From: Falsiroseomonas bella
Lineage (GTDB): Bacteria > Pseudomonadota > Alphaproteobacteria > Acetobacterales > Acetobacteraceae
DNA length: 64,000 bases
Assembly (NCBI RefSeq): GCF_003173615.1
Contig: NZ_QGNA01000007.1
Location: forward strand, 178,246-242,245
Direction of reading: 5' to 3'
Shown here: one piece after another, positions 56,224-64,000 of the stretch
Position numbering within the stretch: the first letter of the stretch is position 1
How the letters are laid out: each line of letters starts with the position of its first letter
The notes under the pieces: model-generated
What the model was told of the DNA's origin: nothing
Seen by the model: the letters and a program-made list of their open reading frames with translations, nothing else
Databases searched by the model: none
Program-made: the position numbers and the translations under genes

Positions 56224-59200
56224 TCAGGCGACCAGCACCTCCTGTGTCGCAATCGCGGCCAGGTTCCAGGCGTCGTAGCCGGAAGAGCCCTGGTCGAGAT
56301 CGGAGAGGCTGCCCCAGCCGAAGCCCTGCTCGTAGTAGTGGAGCTCGAGCCCATCGCCATAGCCTTCGTCAAAGACGAACCAGAGCAAGCCTTCCGCCAC
56401 CTCCATGCTGTACTCGAAGGCATCGCGGCCGACGAAGGTTCCGCTGCTGATCTGCTGGATATCCTGCGTCGGGATGTCGTAGCGGAAGAGCTGCGTGCCC
56501 TGGCCGGTCCAGGTGTCTGCGAAGAAGAACAGGCCCGTGCCGTAGACCTCCGTCCCGCCTTCCAGGAACGGAATGCCGGAGATCCCGGATTCCCAGAGGC
56601 CGATGCTGAAATCCACCGTCGTCCCGGTGACGGACCAGAGCGTCGGTCCGGCATCGGTGTCGCCGAAGACGACCACCGTGTCCTCGTCCACCGCGGTGAT
56701 CTGCCGCGGCAGAGCGCCCTGGCTGGATTCAGCGTCGTCGCGCAGGTCGATGACAGTGAAGCTGCCATCGGTCTCGACGCGCACCAGCTCGATATCGCCG
56801 GCGAAGCCGATGCCCTCGGTGACGGCGCGCATGTAGACGCCGCCACCTGCCGCGACCAGCTCGCGCGGGTCGCTGTTCTCGCTGCCGAGGTTGATGTCCA
56901 CCAGCGTGCTCGTGCCGGTCGCCAGGTCGTGGAGCATCAGCTCCGTGCCGGCGCCGGGGGTGAACTGGTCCTCGTAGAACAGCACGTCGCCGGCACGCGC
57001 AACCTCGGTCCTGAAGAGGTAGCCCGCGTTGTCGTCGATCATCGTCGCGGTGAGGCCTTCGATCAGCCAGAGCTCGAAGGCGTCGTATTGCAGGGTGGTG
57101 GGGTCGTAGATGCCCTTGGTCACCAGAACCACGTCGCCCAGGGCATGCGGCTCGAAGAGGTATTCGCGGATGTCTTCGGGGTTCCCGGTGTAGCCGACCG
57201 CCGTGAGGCCGCTGACCTGATCGAAGCTGCGCGTGCCCGTGCCCGGATCGTGGGTGATGCGCACCATCACCGTCGGGTCCGGCCCGACCTCCGGGATGGT
57301 CGCGATGGCGTAGATGTCCGCGATGGAGGAGTCGCCCAGCTGCTCAAGCTGGACGAAGCCGGAGGGATAGGAGTTCGCCGGGATCGCGGCGTTGTCCGGG
57401 TCCTGGCCGGGCGCGATGTCCACGAAGTCCACTTCGTCCGTCATGTCGAAGAAGGTCGCCTCCGCACCCAGGCCGAACGCGAAGGAGGCGAGCGGCATGT
57501 CGCCGAAGAAGCCCTGGTCGCCGTTGGTGCTGACGTTGAATCCGTTGACCGGCGTCAAGTTCCCGAACTGGTAGGAGGCGAAGTAGGTGTAGATGATGTC
57601 GTCGATGCTGACTTCGAAGTAGAGCCCGCCATCCGCCGCCGTCAGATTGCGATAGGCGATGTTCGAGGCTTCGCGTTGGAGGGCGTGCGTGAAGGTGTCG
57701 CCGTATTGCGCCGGATTGTACTCGTAGACGATGCTGCCGTAGCTGCCTTCGGCGCCGCCGGCGTAGCCGTAGCTGGTGACGAAGAGCCGGTCGCGGCTGA
57801 TCACCTCAAGCTCGTTCAGGTAGTAGTCGGCCTCGTGGGTGGTCAGGCGTTGCACCGAGGCGCCATCGAAGACGAACACCTCCTGGTAATCGAAGTTGTT
57901 GCCGTCATAGGCGATGTAGAATGCCTCGCCATCCACCACCTCGACATCGTACGGAGAGTAGTTGAAGTCGTCCGCGGCCGAGAAGCCGTCCTGGTTCCCG
58001 AAGAAGAGGTAGTAGTTGCCGTCGCCGGCGTTGTCATAGAAATTGGCCAGAACGCCGTCCTGGAAGGCCATGAGCGAAACATCGCCGGCGTAGTTCAGGC
58101 CGCTGAAAAAGCCATCCAGGCCGGAGGAATTGTCGAAGACGAACACCCCTGTCCCGCTGTCGTCCGCGCGCCAGAGCTGCTCCTGGCCGGTCTCGTTCCG
58201 ACCGATGAAGTAGACCTGCTCGCCGACGGCGACCAGGTCCCGGACATAGGGATCCTCGGCCATGCCGGTCCAGCCGAAGCTCGACAGCGTGCCGTTGTTC
58301 AGATCCAGGCGGAACAGCACGCCGACGTCCGTCGTGCCCGTCGCGGAATCGTAGGTGTCGGCCGCGAAGAAGACCGCGTCGGAGGTCACCGCGAGGTCGC
58401 GGATGCTGGACACGGCGCCACCGCTTTCGCTGGTCAGCTGCTCGACCAGCTGCGTCGCCGGATCGTAGCGGAAGATCTGCTGCCAGCCCTGCGAGTCATC
58501 GTATCCGACGAAGTAGATGCTGCCCTGGCCTTCCGTCAGGCCGGAGAGGGCGTAGCCCGTCTCTGCCACCGCTCCCCCGGCTGTGCCGGGCCCGAAGGCA
58601 TGGAAACTGTCGTAGTCGATGGCAAAGATGTTCTCGCCGACGACGAGAAACTCGTTGATGTAGACGCCGCTGATCAGCGTGTTCAGCCCGCCGACCTCGC
58701 TGAAGCTGTGCAGGCCGTCCCCGGCGAGGAAGGCGACGCCGTCGCCGAAGGGCGTGATCTCCGACGGATAGTAGTATGGGCTGCCGTTGATCTCCGGCAG
58801 CGCGATGCCGACGAAGGGGCTGTTGTCCGGCACGTAGTGCCAGAGCTGCGAGTTGCCGGTGCCGTAGTCGTAGCCCTGGAAGTAGAGCACGACGGGCGGC
58901 GGGACGGTCGGCACCAGTGTGATCACGCCGCTGTCCGAGGCGCCGAGCGGATCCTGATAGCTGAACTCGAACTGCAGCGGGTCGCCCGATCCGTCATCGG
59001 TGAACCGGATGCCGTTCGCCTCGATGGAGACGGCGCCGCCGCTGACGGCGAAGGCGTCGAGGAAGGTCAGCTGGAAATCGCTGTGATCCTCGTCGCTGAC
59101 GAAGGTCAGAAGCTGGGAGAAGCTGATGAAGAAGTCCGTGGCGCCGACCGGCACCGGGATCTCGCCGTCGCTGACCACCGGCGCGTCGTTGACCGGGTTG

Positions 59201-62200
59201 ATGTAGACATAGGCGGTGCTCCGCGTGCCGGTCGTGCCGTCCGTGGCGGCGTAGTCGAAATACACCTCGCCATTGACGTCGCTACGGGGCGTGAAGCGGA
59301 CGAACTGCTCGCCACCGAGCTCCACCAGCTGCACCGTGCCGTAGATGGACGAGAGCGAGGCCGGGTCGATCGAGAGCGGGTCGCCTTCCTCGTCGAAATC
59401 GGCGCCGAACTGGTAGACGCCGCCGATGAACTGCCCTTCGAGCAGGCGGCTGACCGGGATGTCGAGTACGGCATCCTCGTAGCCCACCATGTCGTTGGTG
59501 GCCGGGTCGGCGTCGCCATAGCTGGCACCGTTGTACGCCCAGTAGTCCCAGCCGGTGAGCGGCGCGTCGTTGCCGTCCTCGACGGTGAGGGTCACCCGCA
59601 CCGCCTCGCTGAAGGCGTTCGGGTTGCCGAAGTCGCGGGCGCGATATTCGAACCAGGTCTCGCCGGACCAGTTGGGATCCAGCAGCCGCACCGTCACCCC
59701 GAAGGAGGAGTAGCTCACCGAGGAGATCACGTCGGTGTCCCAGCGCGCCTCGGGAAAGCTGGAGATCGGCGATGCGATGTAGAGGTCCTGGCCCTCCGGG
59801 TCAGTGTCGTTGCCGACCAGCTCCAGCCGGTCGATGTAGATGTCGCGGCGACTGCCGTCCGGCGCATAGGTCGCCTCGGCCTCGCTGACCGTGACGGCGT
59901 CAGGCTGCGCGATCGGCGCGCCGTTGAAATACACCGTCGCCGTGCTGGTGGTGCCGCCTTCCTCCTGCACCGTGTACTGGAAGGAAGCGTCGGCGCCCGT
60001 ATGGGTGAAGGTGACGAAGTCGTCCGTCGGGTTGTCCGGCGTGCCGTTGTTGTTCAACACCGCGCTGCCGTTCACCGCGTTCTGCACCGAGATTATCGTC
60101 AGCACGCTGTTCGGATCGGGGTTGTCGTCGTTGCCCGCCATGTCCAGGAAGGAAACGTCCTGGTTCTCCGGCGCACCGGGCAGCCGGGCGACGAAGTCGT
60201 CCTGCGCGACGACGGGGTCGTTCACGTTGTTCACCGTGACACGGACGAAGGCCGTGTCGCCGCCCGTCACCTGGTAGAAGAAGCCCGGGCCGCCATAGCC
60301 GCCCCAGCTGTTGCTGCCGTACCAGGGATTGTAGCCTTCGGCGACATCGGTGCCCGGCGTGTAGGTGACGGTGCCGTTGCCGTTGTTCACCACCGTCCCG
60401 CCGCCCCCGATCCAGGCGACCGTGTAGAAGCTGACCGCGGAGAAGGGATTGCCTTCCACGTCGGAGTCGTTCGCCAGCAGGTCGGCGATCTGGATGACGA
60501 TCGGCGTCTGCTCCGTGGTGGCGAGGCCGAGCGCGAGGTCGTCCACTGCCACCGCCGGGTCATCCACCGCGGCCACCTGGACGTTCAGCGTGACAGTTAG
60601 GTCGGTGGCCGCGTTGCCGTCGCTGATGGTGAAGGTGAAGGTCGTCGGGCCGTTGAAGTTCTGGACCGGCGTCAGCCAGTTGTCCTCGTTGCTGAAGAAG
60701 AAGCCATCGGAGGCGGAAATGTTGCTGTTGCTTCCGTAGCTGCGGATGAACAGGTTGTCCGAGTTCGGATCCGTGACGCCGGCCAGCGCGATCAGTTGGT
60801 CGTCCGTGAAGTAGGACTGCGTGTCTTCCGTCAGGTTCAGCACGCCTGGCGTGCCGGTCTGTTGCGGCCCGCTGTTCAACGTGACCAGCGCCGTGTCGGA
60901 GAAAGTGCCGTCCGACAGCGTGTAGGTGAAGGTCGCCGCGCCCGAGGTGTAGGTGACCGTCACCGACTGGTTGGCGTTCAGCACGATGCTGCTGACATTG
61001 GCGCCGGCGACGACGCCGGTGATCGCTGCATCGTTGTCCACGTCGCTGTCGTTGCCGACCAGCTGCGCGCGCGTGATGGTCTGCGTGCCGGCTTCGGGGA
61101 AGAGGCGCGCGATCACGTCGTCATTCGCCGTCACCGGGTCGTTGATCGGCGTGACGGTGACGTTGGCATAGGTGTCCGTGTTCCGCGCGCCGAACACGTC
61201 CTCGAGCACGTAGTAGAAAAAGGCGTTGCCGTTGAAATTGGCGTCCGGCGTGAACACGACCTCGTCGTCGCTGCGGTCGGCGGTGCCCTTGTCGTCCAGC
61301 ACGGCATCGCCGCCGTAGCTGCCCCACTCCGTGACGCTGGAAATCCAGAAGGAGTCGCCATCCGGATCGTAGTCGCCGTTCGACAGCAGGGAGGCCACGG
61401 GGATGACGATCGCCGTGTCTTCCTGCGTCGTGAAGACGCCGGGGCTCTCGACCACGCCGCGCGGTGCGTCGTTCTCCGGCGTGACGGTGATGGTGAGCAC
61501 CGCGGTGTCCGTGCCACCGCGCCCGTCGGAGACGGTGTACTGCGCCTCGAAGGTGCCGAAGGTGTCGTTCAGCGCATCGTTGACATAGAAGCGGACGCTC
61601 TCGTTCCGGCCGTCGCCATTCGCGTCGTATCCGATGCCGATCACAGGCGCACCGTTCAGCGCCGTCACCCCGACCACCGAGAGCAGGTCGCCATCCGCGT
61701 CGCCGTCATTCGCAGTGACGTCGACGTCGGTATAGAAAGTCCAGGCGGTGTTCTCCGCGATGGTGACCTCGTCGTCCTCGGCGACAGGCGCGGTGTTCAG
61801 CGTGACGGTCGCGCTGGACGTGCCGCCCTCGCCGTCGGCCAGCGCGTAGTCGAAGGCATAGGCGCCCGTGAAGCCCGCCTCGAAGGTGACGGTCACCGTC
61901 CGCGCCGCGTTGTCCGCCACCGCGGTCACGCCGCTCTCGTTCGTGATGGCGCTGATGGTCCAGCCGCTCTTCGGGCTGTCCCAGTCCACATCATTGCCGA
62001 ACAGCGTGTCGTAGCTGATCACCTGCGGGTTCGTGCCGGTCCGCGTGACGGTGTCGTCGGCCGCAGTCGGGTCCTCGTTCACGTCGAAGACGCGCACGAA
62101 GGCATAGGTGGAGGCGGTGTCGCCGTCCCCGTTCGTCTCGGTGGCCGTGTAGTAGAAATAGGCCAGCCAGGAGCTGTTGAAATCCTCGAACAGCGGCGTG

Positions 62201-64000
62201 TTCGCGTCCGGCGTGAAGCGGACGCTGTCGTTCACCAGGTCGCCATCGGTGTCCACCAACGCCGCGCTGCCGCGCACAAAGGTCTGCACCGAGGTGATGG
62301 TGAAGGCGGTGCCGTCCGGATGCTCGTCATTCGCCAGCAGCGTGGCGAAGGCGATGTCCACCGGCGTGAACTGGCTGGTGCTGACGATCTCGGAGGACAG
62401 TAGGTCGGGCCGAACGATCGGCGCATCGTCCTCCGGCGTCACCGTGATCGTGACCACCGCCGTGTCCGTGCCGCCCCGCTGGTCGGAGACGGTGTACTCC
62501 ACCTGGAACACGCCGTTGGTGTTGTTGCTGGGGTCGTCCACGTAGAAGCGCAGGCTTTCGAAGCGGCCGTCGCTGTTGCTGTCCCAGCGCTCCGCCACGA
62601 TCGGCGCACCGTTCAGCGCGACCACCGAGGCGACCGTCAGCAGGTCGCCATCCGCGTCGCTGTCATTGCCGATGACGTTGACGAAGTGATAGTCGGACCA
62701 TCCCCGGTTCTCGCCGATGGTCGTCGAATCGTCCGTCGCGGACGGCACGGTGTTGAGAGTGACCGTCGCGGTGTCGAAGCCGCCCGCACCGTCGGAGACG
62801 GTGTAGTCGAAGCTGTAGGCGCCGACATGCGCCGGGTCGTAGGTGACCGTGACCGTGCGGGCCGCGCCGTTCACCGCGACCGTCACGCCGCTTTCGTTCG
62901 TGATGGCGCTGATCGTGCGGTTCGCGGCCGCCGTGTCCACATCGACGTCGTTGGCGAATAGCGTGGCGAAGGTGATGACCTGCGGGCTGGCGGTGCGGGC
63001 GACCACGTCGTCGCCGGCCACTGGCGCGTCGTTCACCGGCGCCAGGTTGATCGTGATGGTGCCGCCGGCGTTCAGCTGCCCGTCGGTGACGGAGAGGAAG
63101 AAGGATCCGGCGCTGTCCCGGTTCGGCAGCGGCGTGAAGATCAGGTTGCCGCCGCCGATCGTCACCGCGCCCCCGAAGTCGCCGGTGACGTTCAGGAAGC
63201 TGACCGTGTCGCCGACATCCACGTCCGACGCCACCTGCGCCAGCAGATCGGCGATGGCGATGACGAAGGGCACGTCCTCCGTGCCCTGGAAGGTCGTGGG
63301 CGTGACCACGGGCCGGTCGTTCACCGGCGTGATGTCGAGGGTGATCAGCCCGTCCACCAAGCCGCCATGCCCGTCGCTGAGCTGGTAGGTGATCGTCTGC
63401 ACGCCGTTGGTGTTCAGCGTGCCGGTCACCCGGATGCCGCCGGCCTCCAGGCCGCCGGTGACGAAGGCGTTGGAGGTGACGCCGGAGACGACGATGCTGT
63501 CCCCATCCGCATCCGTCGCGCCTGCGATCAGGTCGGCCGTGCTGATGAGGATCGATGTGTCCTCGTTGACCGTCCTGGTGACGCCGTTCGGCGCCGTGGG
63601 CGCATCGTTCACCGCATTGACGGTGATGGTCACGGTGCCCTGGTTGCTGGTGGCCTGGCCGTCGAACGCGACGAAGTCGAAGCTGACCTGGCCGTTGAAG
63701 TTGGCCGGCGCGTCGAAGGTGTAGCTGCCGTCGTCGTTGAAGGTGAGGCCGGCAGGCGTCGTGCTGACCAGCGAGAAGGTCAGCGTGTCGTTCTCGGCAT
63801 CGGTGGCGAGGTCGTTCAGGTTGCCGCTGATCTCGCCATCCTCGTCGATGGTGGCGCTGCCGTTCTCGACTGTCGGCGCGGTGTTGTCCGGCGTCTCGTC
63901 GACGTCGGTGACGGCGATGGTGAAGGTCTCGTCGTAGGTGCCGCCGGCGCCGTCATCGGCGCGGATGGTCACGCTGTAGGAGGATTGCGTCTCAAAATCG
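56224..64000 (-). CDS. Giant Ig/cadherin-like tandem-repeat protein with propeller-like C-terminus (5' end outside window)
   Basis: The frame enters from the right edge with no start or stop and ends at 56224, giving about 2590 visible residues. The first part (64000 to about 58900) is tandem repeats of roughly 100-150 residues with NDAP-type starts and DADGDSI, DGHGG and ADDGAGGTYDETF motifs, the tandem-95/Ig-like, cadherin-like and VCBS-like type of calcium-binding adhesins. The last third (about 58900-56224) repeats short strands such as DGVAFLAGDGLHSF, IYFVGYDDSQGW and GTELMLHDLATGTSTL, like a beta-propeller or ELV-repeat region. No RTX nonapeptides are seen. Likely a surface or secreted adhesin. 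Confidence 0.85.
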   Translation of the reverse strand, partial: DFETQSSYSVTIRADDGAGGTYDETFTIAVTDVDETPDNTAPTVENGSATIDEDGEISGNLNDLATDAENDTLTFSLVSTTPAGLTFNDDGSYTFDAPANFNGQVSFDFVAFDGQATSNQGTVTITVNAVNDAPTAPNGVTRTVNEDTSILISTADLIAGATDADGDSIVVSGVTSNAFVTGGLEAGGIRVTGTLNTNGVQTITYQLSDGHGGLVDGLITLDITPVNDRPVVTPTTFQGTEDVPFVIAIADLLAQVASDVDVGDTVSFLNVTGDFGGAVTIGGGNLIFTPLPNRDSAGSFFLSVTDGQLNAGGTITINLAPVNDAPVAGDDVVARTASPQVITFATLFANDVDVDTAAANRTISAITNESGVTVAVNGAARTVTVTYDPAHVGAYSFDYTVSDGAGGFDTATVTLNTVPSATDDSTTIGENRGWSDYHFVNVIGNDSDADGDLLTVASVVALNGAPIVAERWDSNSDGRFESLRFYVDDPSNNTNGVFQVEYTVSDQRGGTDTAVVTITVTPEDDAPIVRPDLLSSEIVSTSQFTPVDIAFATLLANDEHPDGTAFTITSVQTFVRGSAALVDTDGDLVNDSVRFTPDANTPLFEDFNSSWLAYFYYTATETNGDGDTASTYAFVRVFDVNEDPTAADDTVTRTGTNPQVISYDTLFGNDVDWDSPKSGWTISAITNESGVTAVADNAARTVTVTFEAGFTGAYAFDYALADGEGGTSSATVTLNTAPVAEDDEVTIAENTAWTFYTDVDVTANDGDADGDLLSVVGVTALNGAPVIGIGYDANGDGRNESVRFYVNDALNDTFGTFEAQYTVSDGRGGTDTAVLTITVTPENDAPRGVVESPGVFTTQEDTAIVIPVASLLSNGDYDPDGDSFWISSVTEWGSYGGDAVLDDKGTADRSDDEVVFTPDANFNGNAFFYYVLEDVFGARNTDTYANVTVTPINDPVTANDDVIARLFPEAGTQTITRAQLVGNDSDVDNDAAITGVVAGANVSSIVLNANQSVTVTYTSGAATFTYTLSDGTFSDTALVTLNSGPQQTGTPGVLNLTEDTQSYFTDDQLIALAGVTDPNSDNLFIRSYGSNSNISASDGFFFSNEDNWLTPVQNFNGPTTFTFTISDGNAATDLTVTLNVQVAAVDDPAVAVDDLALGLATTEQTPIVIQIADLLANDSDVEGNPFSAVSFYTVAWIGGGGTVVNNGNGTVTYTPGTDVAEGYNPWYGSNSWGGYGGPGFFYQVTGGDTAFVRVTVNNVNDPVVAQDDFVARLPGAPENQDVSFLDMAGNDDNPDPNSVLTIISVQNAVNGSAVLNNNGTPDNPTDDFVTFTHTGADASFQYTVQEEGGTTSTATVYFNGAPIAQPDAVTVSEAEATYAPDGSRRDIYIDRLELVGNDTDPEGQDLYIASPISSFPEARWDTDVISSVSYSSFGVTVRLLDPNWSGETWFEYRARDFGNPNAFSEAVRVTLTVEDGNDAPLTGWDYWAYNGASYGDADPATNDMVGYEDAVLDIPVSRLLEGQFIGGVYQFGADFDEEGDPLSIDPASLSSIYGTVQLVELGGEQFVRFTPRSDVNGEVYFDYAATDGTTGTRSTAYVYINPVNDAPVVSDGEIPVPVGATDFFISFSQLLTFVSDEDHSDFQLTFLDAFAVSGGAVSIEANGIRFTDDGSGDPLQFEFSYQDPLGASDSGVITLVPTVPPPVVLYFQGYDYGTGNSQLWHYVPDNSPFVGIALPEINGSPYYYPSEITPFGDGVAFLAGDGLHSFSEVGGLNTLISGVYINEFLVVGENIFAIDYDSFHAFGPGTAGGAVAETGYALSGLTEGQGSIYFVGYDDSQGWQQIFRYDPATQLVEQLTSESGGAVSSIRDLAVTSDAVFFAADTYDSATGTTDVGVLFRLDLNNGTLSSFGWTGMAEDPYVRDLVAVGEQVYFIGRNETGQEQLWRADDSGTGVFVFDNSSGLDGFFSGLNYAGDVSLMAFQDGVLANFYDNAGDGNYYLFFGNQDGFSAADDFNYSPYDVEVVDGEAFYIAYDGNNFDYQEVFVFDGASVQRLTTHEADYYLNELEVISRDRLFVTSYGYAGGAEGSYGSIVYEYNPAQYGDTFTHALQREASNIAYRNLTAADGGLYFEVSIDDIIYTYFASYQFGNLTPVNGFNVSTNGDQGFFGDMPLASFAFGLGAEATFFDMTDEVDFVDIAPGQDPDNAAIPANSYPSGFVQLEQLGDSSIADIYAIATIPEVGPDPTVMVRITHDPGTGTRSFDQVSGLTAVGYTGNPEDIREYLFEPHALGDVVLVTKGIYDPTTLQYDAFELWLIEGLTATMIDDNAGYLFRTEVARAGDVLFYEDQFTPGAGTELMLHDLATGTSTLVDINLGSENSDPRELVAAGGGVYMRAVTEGIGFAGDIELVRVETDGSFTVIDLRDDAESSQGALPRQITAVDEDTVVVFGDTDAGPTLWSVTGTTVDFSIGLWESGISGIPFLEGGTEVYGTGLFFFADTWTGQGTQLFRYDIPTQDIQQISSGTFVGRDAFEYSMEVAEGLLWFVFDEGYGDGLELHYYEQGFGWGSLSDLDQGSSGYDAWNLAAIATQEVLVA

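Noticed and set aside
56338..60600. A very long rightward open frame of about 1420 codons antisense to the giant repeat gene
   Set aside because: It is charged, His/Arg/Val-rich and without domain pattern, and it mirrors the codon bias of the high-GC repeat gene on the other strand, which has clear Ig-like repeats.
60796..62403. A 535-codon rightward frame in the giant gene region
   Set aside because: Antisense shadow of the repeat gene with no recognisable domain and no ribosome site.

Overview
The window looks like part of the chromosome of a high-GC alphaproteobacterium. The housekeeping genes (hemC-hemD-mitofilin-like-hemY block, tsaD, gpsA, rlmJ, lolA, a DUF1127 protein, a phasin-like protein) and GTTC-N7-GTTC type LexA boxes fit Rhodospirillales, probably an Acetobacteraceae of the Roseomonas kind. 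That placement is inference from gene content and composition, not from a search.

Positions 1 to about 33.1 kb are a tailed-phage prophage or a large part of one. Nearly all of it up to 28.5 kb is one leftward gene chain whose members often overlap by ATGA, GTGA or TGATG. Read in transcription order (right to left) it runs: sigma-factor-like protein, Holliday-junction-type nuclease, RecA-like ATPase, DUF669 protein, Cas4-like nuclease, SF2 helicase, primase-polymerase/helicase, DUF6456 protein, HU, a small HTH protein, two ParB-methyltransferase fusions, DUF3489 protein, terminase small and large subunits, two surface-protein-like genes, gpW-like joining protein, lambda-type portal, a protease-capsid fusion, DUF2190 protein, endolysin, overlapping spanin-like genes, head-tail joining protein, holin, DUF6441 protein, tail terminator and tail tube. 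The module stops at the tail tube. No tape measure or baseplate gene follows; instead a HEPN-like gene and the 3' part of a ParE-type toxin gene lie at the left edge on the opposite strand. The rightward arm (28.8-33.1 kb) has an ImmA/IrrE peptidase, an XRE regulator, hypothetical genes, DUF2924, a serine recombinase and an HTH protein, with a perfect LexA-type box just upstream. A second perfect box is at 18.25 kb, so SOS control of the element is likely.

From 33.2 to 41.7 kb is a second accessory stretch ending at the 3' end of a tRNA-Gly(GCC) gene. It carries a BamE-like small protein, a DUF4236-TM-SH3 protein, a complete IS66-family element with an 8-bp target duplication, and a von Willebrand A / PP2C phosphatase / protein kinase triad of the TerY-P type. 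The kinase also carries helix-hairpin-helix, transmembrane and SH3 parts.

From 41.7 kb on the sequence is ordinary chromosome: proline-tRNA editing, a thioredoxin-TPR protein, a LON-substrate-binding protein, Trm112-like and DUF971 proteins, phasin-like, gpsA, rlmJ, tsaD, the heme cluster with the Mic60-like gene, and lolA. The last 7.8 kb is the 3' part of a giant repeat protein (Ig/cadherin-like repeats, then a propeller-like C-terminal third) that runs off the right edge.
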